Source of the DNA: UBA12088 sp041920275
Lineage (GTDB): Bacteria > Patescibacteriota > Minisyncoccia > Phycocordibacterales > UBA12088
Assembly (NCBI GenBank): GCA_041920275.1
Contig: JAYRSE010000031.1
Coordinates: forward strand, 1 to 27,864
Length of the DNA: 27,864 nt
Direction: 5' to 3'
Both the position numbers and the translations under genes were made by a program. This document shows, piece by piece, positions 27,668 through 27,864 of this stretch. Below the pieces are notes generated by a model. It searched no databases and had not been told where the DNA came from. It was given only the letters and a program-made list of their open reading frames with translations. Each line of letters opens with the position of its first letter. Position 1 is the first letter of the stretch.

Positions 27668-27864
27668 TTATGACATGATAGGTGCATCCCCAATGCCACT
27701 GCGTGGTTGTCGTGCGATACCGCTGGTAGAGTCGTGTACTGAGAAGTCACCCAACCTGCCGCGTATAATGATTTTCCCGATAACCTTCTTGTCGACATGG
27801 TACTCGTCGGCGAGTGAACGTTGTGTGCGACCACCGAGCCACTCCGTATACACCTCCCGTCGCA
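27668..27864 (-). CDS. C-terminal part of a helix-turn-helix protein, cut by the right edge
   Basis: The minus-strand frame is open from the window edge to a TAA at 27668. About 65 residues are visible: REVYTEWLGGRTQRSLADEY and HVDKKVIGKIIIRGRLGDF, then a tail. The first part has the spacing of a helix-turn-helix (Leu-Ala-Asp-Glu-Tyr, then Val-x-x-x-x-Ile), as seen at the N-terminus of transposases, resolvases and some regulators. A second frame (27586-27834) also stays open and could be the continuation after a frameshift. The gene may be a truncated transposase, but the sequence alone does not decide. Confidence 0.35.
   Translation of the reverse strand, partial: RREVYTEWLGGRTQRSLADEYHVDKKVIGKIIIRGRLGDFSVHDSTSGIARQPRSGIGDAPIMS

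Noticed and set aside
1..27864. CRISPR array, prophage or complete insertion sequence
   Set aside because: No regularly spaced repeats, no phage structural genes and no full transposase were found; the only mobile-element hint is the partial HTH protein at the right edge.

Overview
The window looks like a chromosomal segment of a Candidate Phyla Radiation (Patescibacteria, Parcubacteria-like) bacterium. The evidence is the gene set and style rather than any marker tree: short, domain-trimmed aminoacyl-tRNA synthetases (ValRS of 749 aa, ThrRS without a TGS domain), a TsaD with an inserted segment, a PIN-PhoH ATPase, scattered single tRNA genes without encoded CCA, many small lineage-type hypotheticals, and no metabolic operons. 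Most of the window is clearly GC-rich. Two patches, about 4839-5230 and about 9060-10850, are visibly AT-rich and use different codons.

Layout. 1-331: N-terminus of an HlyD-like adaptor running off the left edge. 482-565: tRNA-Leu(CAG). 658-2487: secreted S9 peptidase. 2488-3104: gene-free, with DnaA-box-like sites. 3105-4508: PIN-PhoH. 4839-5230: frameshifted AT-rich small gene. 5318-5815: YdjM-like membrane protein. 6108-6180: tRNA-Ala(GGC). 6186-8033: receiver protein and histidine kinase. 8064-8681: TsaC/Sua5. 9071-10619: AT-rich operon CYTH, YqfO-like, ASCH-Nudix, bounded by GC-rich hairpins on the left and tRNA-Val(GAC) on the right. 10986-12221: TsaD. 12364-12821: two-gene orphan operon with an ATGA overlap and a strong terminator. 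13087-15336: ValRS. 15463-16806: PrsW-like protease and Hsp20. 17004-17076: tRNA-Phe(GAA). 17176-17472: small membrane protein. 17634-18211: frameshifted hypothetical. 18344-19909: membrane-fused spermidine-synthase-like protein. 20283-20792: hypothetical. 20885-22534: soluble FtsK. 22775-23584: membrane protein. 24117-25298: Zn-ribbon/winged-helix protein. 25374-25574: T-box leader. 25708-27522: ThrRS. 27668-27864: partial HTH protein.

How the genes work together. The main theme is translation: four tRNAs, two synthetases and two t6A enzymes (TsaC, TsaD). The thrS gene has a T-box leader with a complete antiterminator/terminator switch, so threonyl-tRNA charging probably controls ThrRS synthesis. 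A second theme is envelope, stress and signalling: HlyD-like adaptor, S9 peptidase, PrsW, Hsp20, a kinase-receiver pair and several small membrane proteins.

Two window-wide patterns stand out. First, many genes carry a -10-like hexamer (TATAGT, TATACT, TACAGT, TAACAT) exactly 6 nt before the start codon and no Shine-Dalgarno, which is what leaderless mRNAs look like. Second, three broken or start-less reading frames would each be repaired by one extra G in a G tract, which points either to systematic sequence error or to real decay.
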